The notes under the pieces: generated by a model | Told to the model about the DNA's origin: nothing | The model's input: the letters and a program-made list of their open reading frames with translations, nothing else | Database searches by the model: none | Source of the DNA: Unio delphinus | Taxonomy: Eukaryota > Mollusca > Bivalvia > Unionida > Unionidae | Direction: 5' to 3' | Assembly: GCA_029339505.1 (NCBI GenBank) | Contig: JAQISU010000041.1 | Location: forward strand, 7,821,001 to 7,885,000 | Length of the DNA: 64,000 nt | Translations under genes and position numbers: made by a program | Shown: positions 62,709 through 64,000 of the stretch, piece after piece | Position numbering within the stretch: the first letter of the stretch is position 1 | Layout: the number at the start of each line of letters is the position of its first letter

Positions 62709-64000
62709 ATGGCTACAGGACTTCATCCGTGTAGTTATCTTTGGATTGGTAAACACATGTCTGAAAAACACTGGATGCCAATAGTGTTATTACGGTATAT
62801 GCTTGATTGTAAGATGTTAAAATCATTAATTGTCAGTGAAGCAATTATATCCTATCGAGCACAGAAATCAGTCTGGTTACCCCAACCTGATCTAGAAAAA
62901 ATAATTAGCGAAGAGCGAAAACTGTTTCCTGATTTTAATGAACAACAAATCATGGATTGGTCCCAACAGTTATTTGAAATCAGAAACAATGAAGCAAAAA
63001 ATCTTGGACGAAGAATAATCGGTAAATTTACCCAAGGTGGCAAAGATGATAATACGAAATATTCTTCACGATTGATTATAGACAACGCTGAATACGATTT
63101 TGTAATCGCGGATCTAACGAATAGGGGCCTATATGTCAATCGTAAGGACGCATTTCTGTCCGATGGAACCAAATTGGGTACAATTGTTACCTACAATGAT
63201 GGATACCATCCGCAGTACACACACTTAAGAGCTTCTATGCTCAGTTATGCTTCTATCAATCTGTTTTCAATGATCAATAGATTTCCTACCACCGCAGTTA
63301 GAGTTGCTACTGATTCATTTTACATAAATAGCAAAATGGCTGATTTTAAGGCTACTGGCAACGAGAAATGGGGATCATGGAGAATTAAGAAAGAAATGAT
63401 TCATGATTATATTCCATCAGCAGATGTTACCATTGAAAATAATTACTTAGAAAGCAATCAGTGTTCAGAATTTTCTAGTGCACCACCGATTTCTGATCCA
63501 ATATGCCTGTATAAAACAGTTTATTTAAACGGTTGTGGCGGGTCAGGAAAAACAACCCGGGCAATTGAGTTATTCCGTGTTTCCAATCCAAACATGATTG
63601 TGCTAACACCAACTCATAGACTTGCAAGAGAAATGATACAGAGAGGGGTAAATGCCTGCACTTATCACAGCTTTTTCCGATGGAAGGGAGATAAATGGAC
63701 TCCTGAGCGCATGGGAGAGAAATTTATTCCTGAAATCATGATTTGGGATGAAATAGACACAGTGTCAGAAGATGTCTTAAAAATATTTCTTGAGTGGTTG
63801 TTATTGAAGAATACAAAAGTCGTCATGTGCGGTGAATACGGCCAACCACCACCATTTGTCGGTGCATCTCCCCATGAATGGCTAAAGGGTTTTGTAGACT
63901 ATTATGAAGAAATTGATACCGATCATAGATCACTTGATAATGAATTAAAAGAATTAAAGAAACTAATTAGATTACAACCGGATAGAATCCAGTGTGAAAT
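62709..64000 (+). pseudogene. Replicase C-terminal part: palm end and SF1 helicase (element B), runs off window
   Basis: The frame directly follows the stop at 62706 and is open for at least 430 codons to the window edge. It includes IGKFTQGG, RVATDSFYIN (motif C-like, about 63300-63330), helicase Walker A GCGGSGKTT (about 63533-63559), TPTHRLA, IWDEID and CGEYGQPPP. It lacks the homopolymer frameshift present in A, so it shows that palm and helicase are one polypeptide. Motif III reads GEYGQ instead of A's GDQGQ. Confidence 0.85.

Larger units (their letters stand above)
52498..64000. mobile_element. Element B: second Polinton of the same family as A, inverted, cut by window edge
   Basis: The left terminus AGCAGCAGAGAGGGTGAATC equals A's. 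The gene order is that of A in reverse: penton-like, membrane protein, spike, protease, pX-like, capsid, pVI-like, unknowns, HNH, Cys-rich protein, then the rightward replicase/helicase, which is still open at 64000. Proteins are similar but clearly diverged from A, so this is not a recent duplicate of A. Broken genes: replicase (in-frame stop), capsid, pX-like, membrane protein, HNH and the 58603-59225 gene. Confidence 0.93.

Overview
The window is eukaryotic and most likely from a mollusc, probably a bivalve. The evidence is AT-rich, microsatellite- and satellite-rich intergenic DNA with tRNA-derived SINEs of mollusc type, and no host exon that I can recognise. All confidently recognised coding DNA belongs to three virus-like Maverick/Polinton (adintovirus-like) elements.

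Element A (4726-34797) is bounded by ~290-bp terminal inverted repeats that start AGCAGCAG and by a 5-6 bp target duplication (TTCATG). Its native length is about 14.8 kb. From the left it carries a packaging ATPase (-), a zinc-ribbon/phospholipase A2 virion protein (+), a retrovirus-type integrase (+), and a long replicase gene (-) that appears to fuse a divergent family-B-polymerase-like palm, an SF1 helicase and an HNH domain. On the far side lie a homing-type HNH endonuclease and a rightward virion block: two unknown proteins, a pVI-like protein, major capsid protein, a hydrophobic pX-like protein, adenain-type protease, coiled-coil spike candidate, membrane protein and penton-like minor capsid protein. 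The integrase, replicase and penton-like genes are frameshifted, so A is decaying although its major capsid, protease and ATPase genes are open.

Element C (10017-25275, 15,259 bp) is nested inside A's replicase gene, with a perfect 6-bp duplication (TACGTC) and AG...CT ends. It has two nearly identical ~2.85-kb terminal arms, each ending inward in a 68-bp minisatellite. Between them is a single block of leftward genes, many with their own TATA box: two coiled-coil proteins, an adenain-type protease, basic pX/core-like virion proteins, a packaging ATPase, several small unknown proteins and a broken BIR-domain (IAP-like) gene. No integrase, polymerase, major capsid or penton gene is seen, so C looks like a partial element mobilised in trans.

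Element B (52498 to the window end) is a second copy of A's family in the opposite orientation. It is cut by the right edge of the window inside its replicase/helicase gene and carries a different set of lesions. Comparing A and B shows which genes are real, locates breaks, and reveals a conserved intergenic hairpin with compensatory changes.

The DNA between A and B (34803-52491) and left of A holds SINEs, microsatellites and at least seven independent tandem-repeat arrays (39 to 75 bp units), and no gene I can support.
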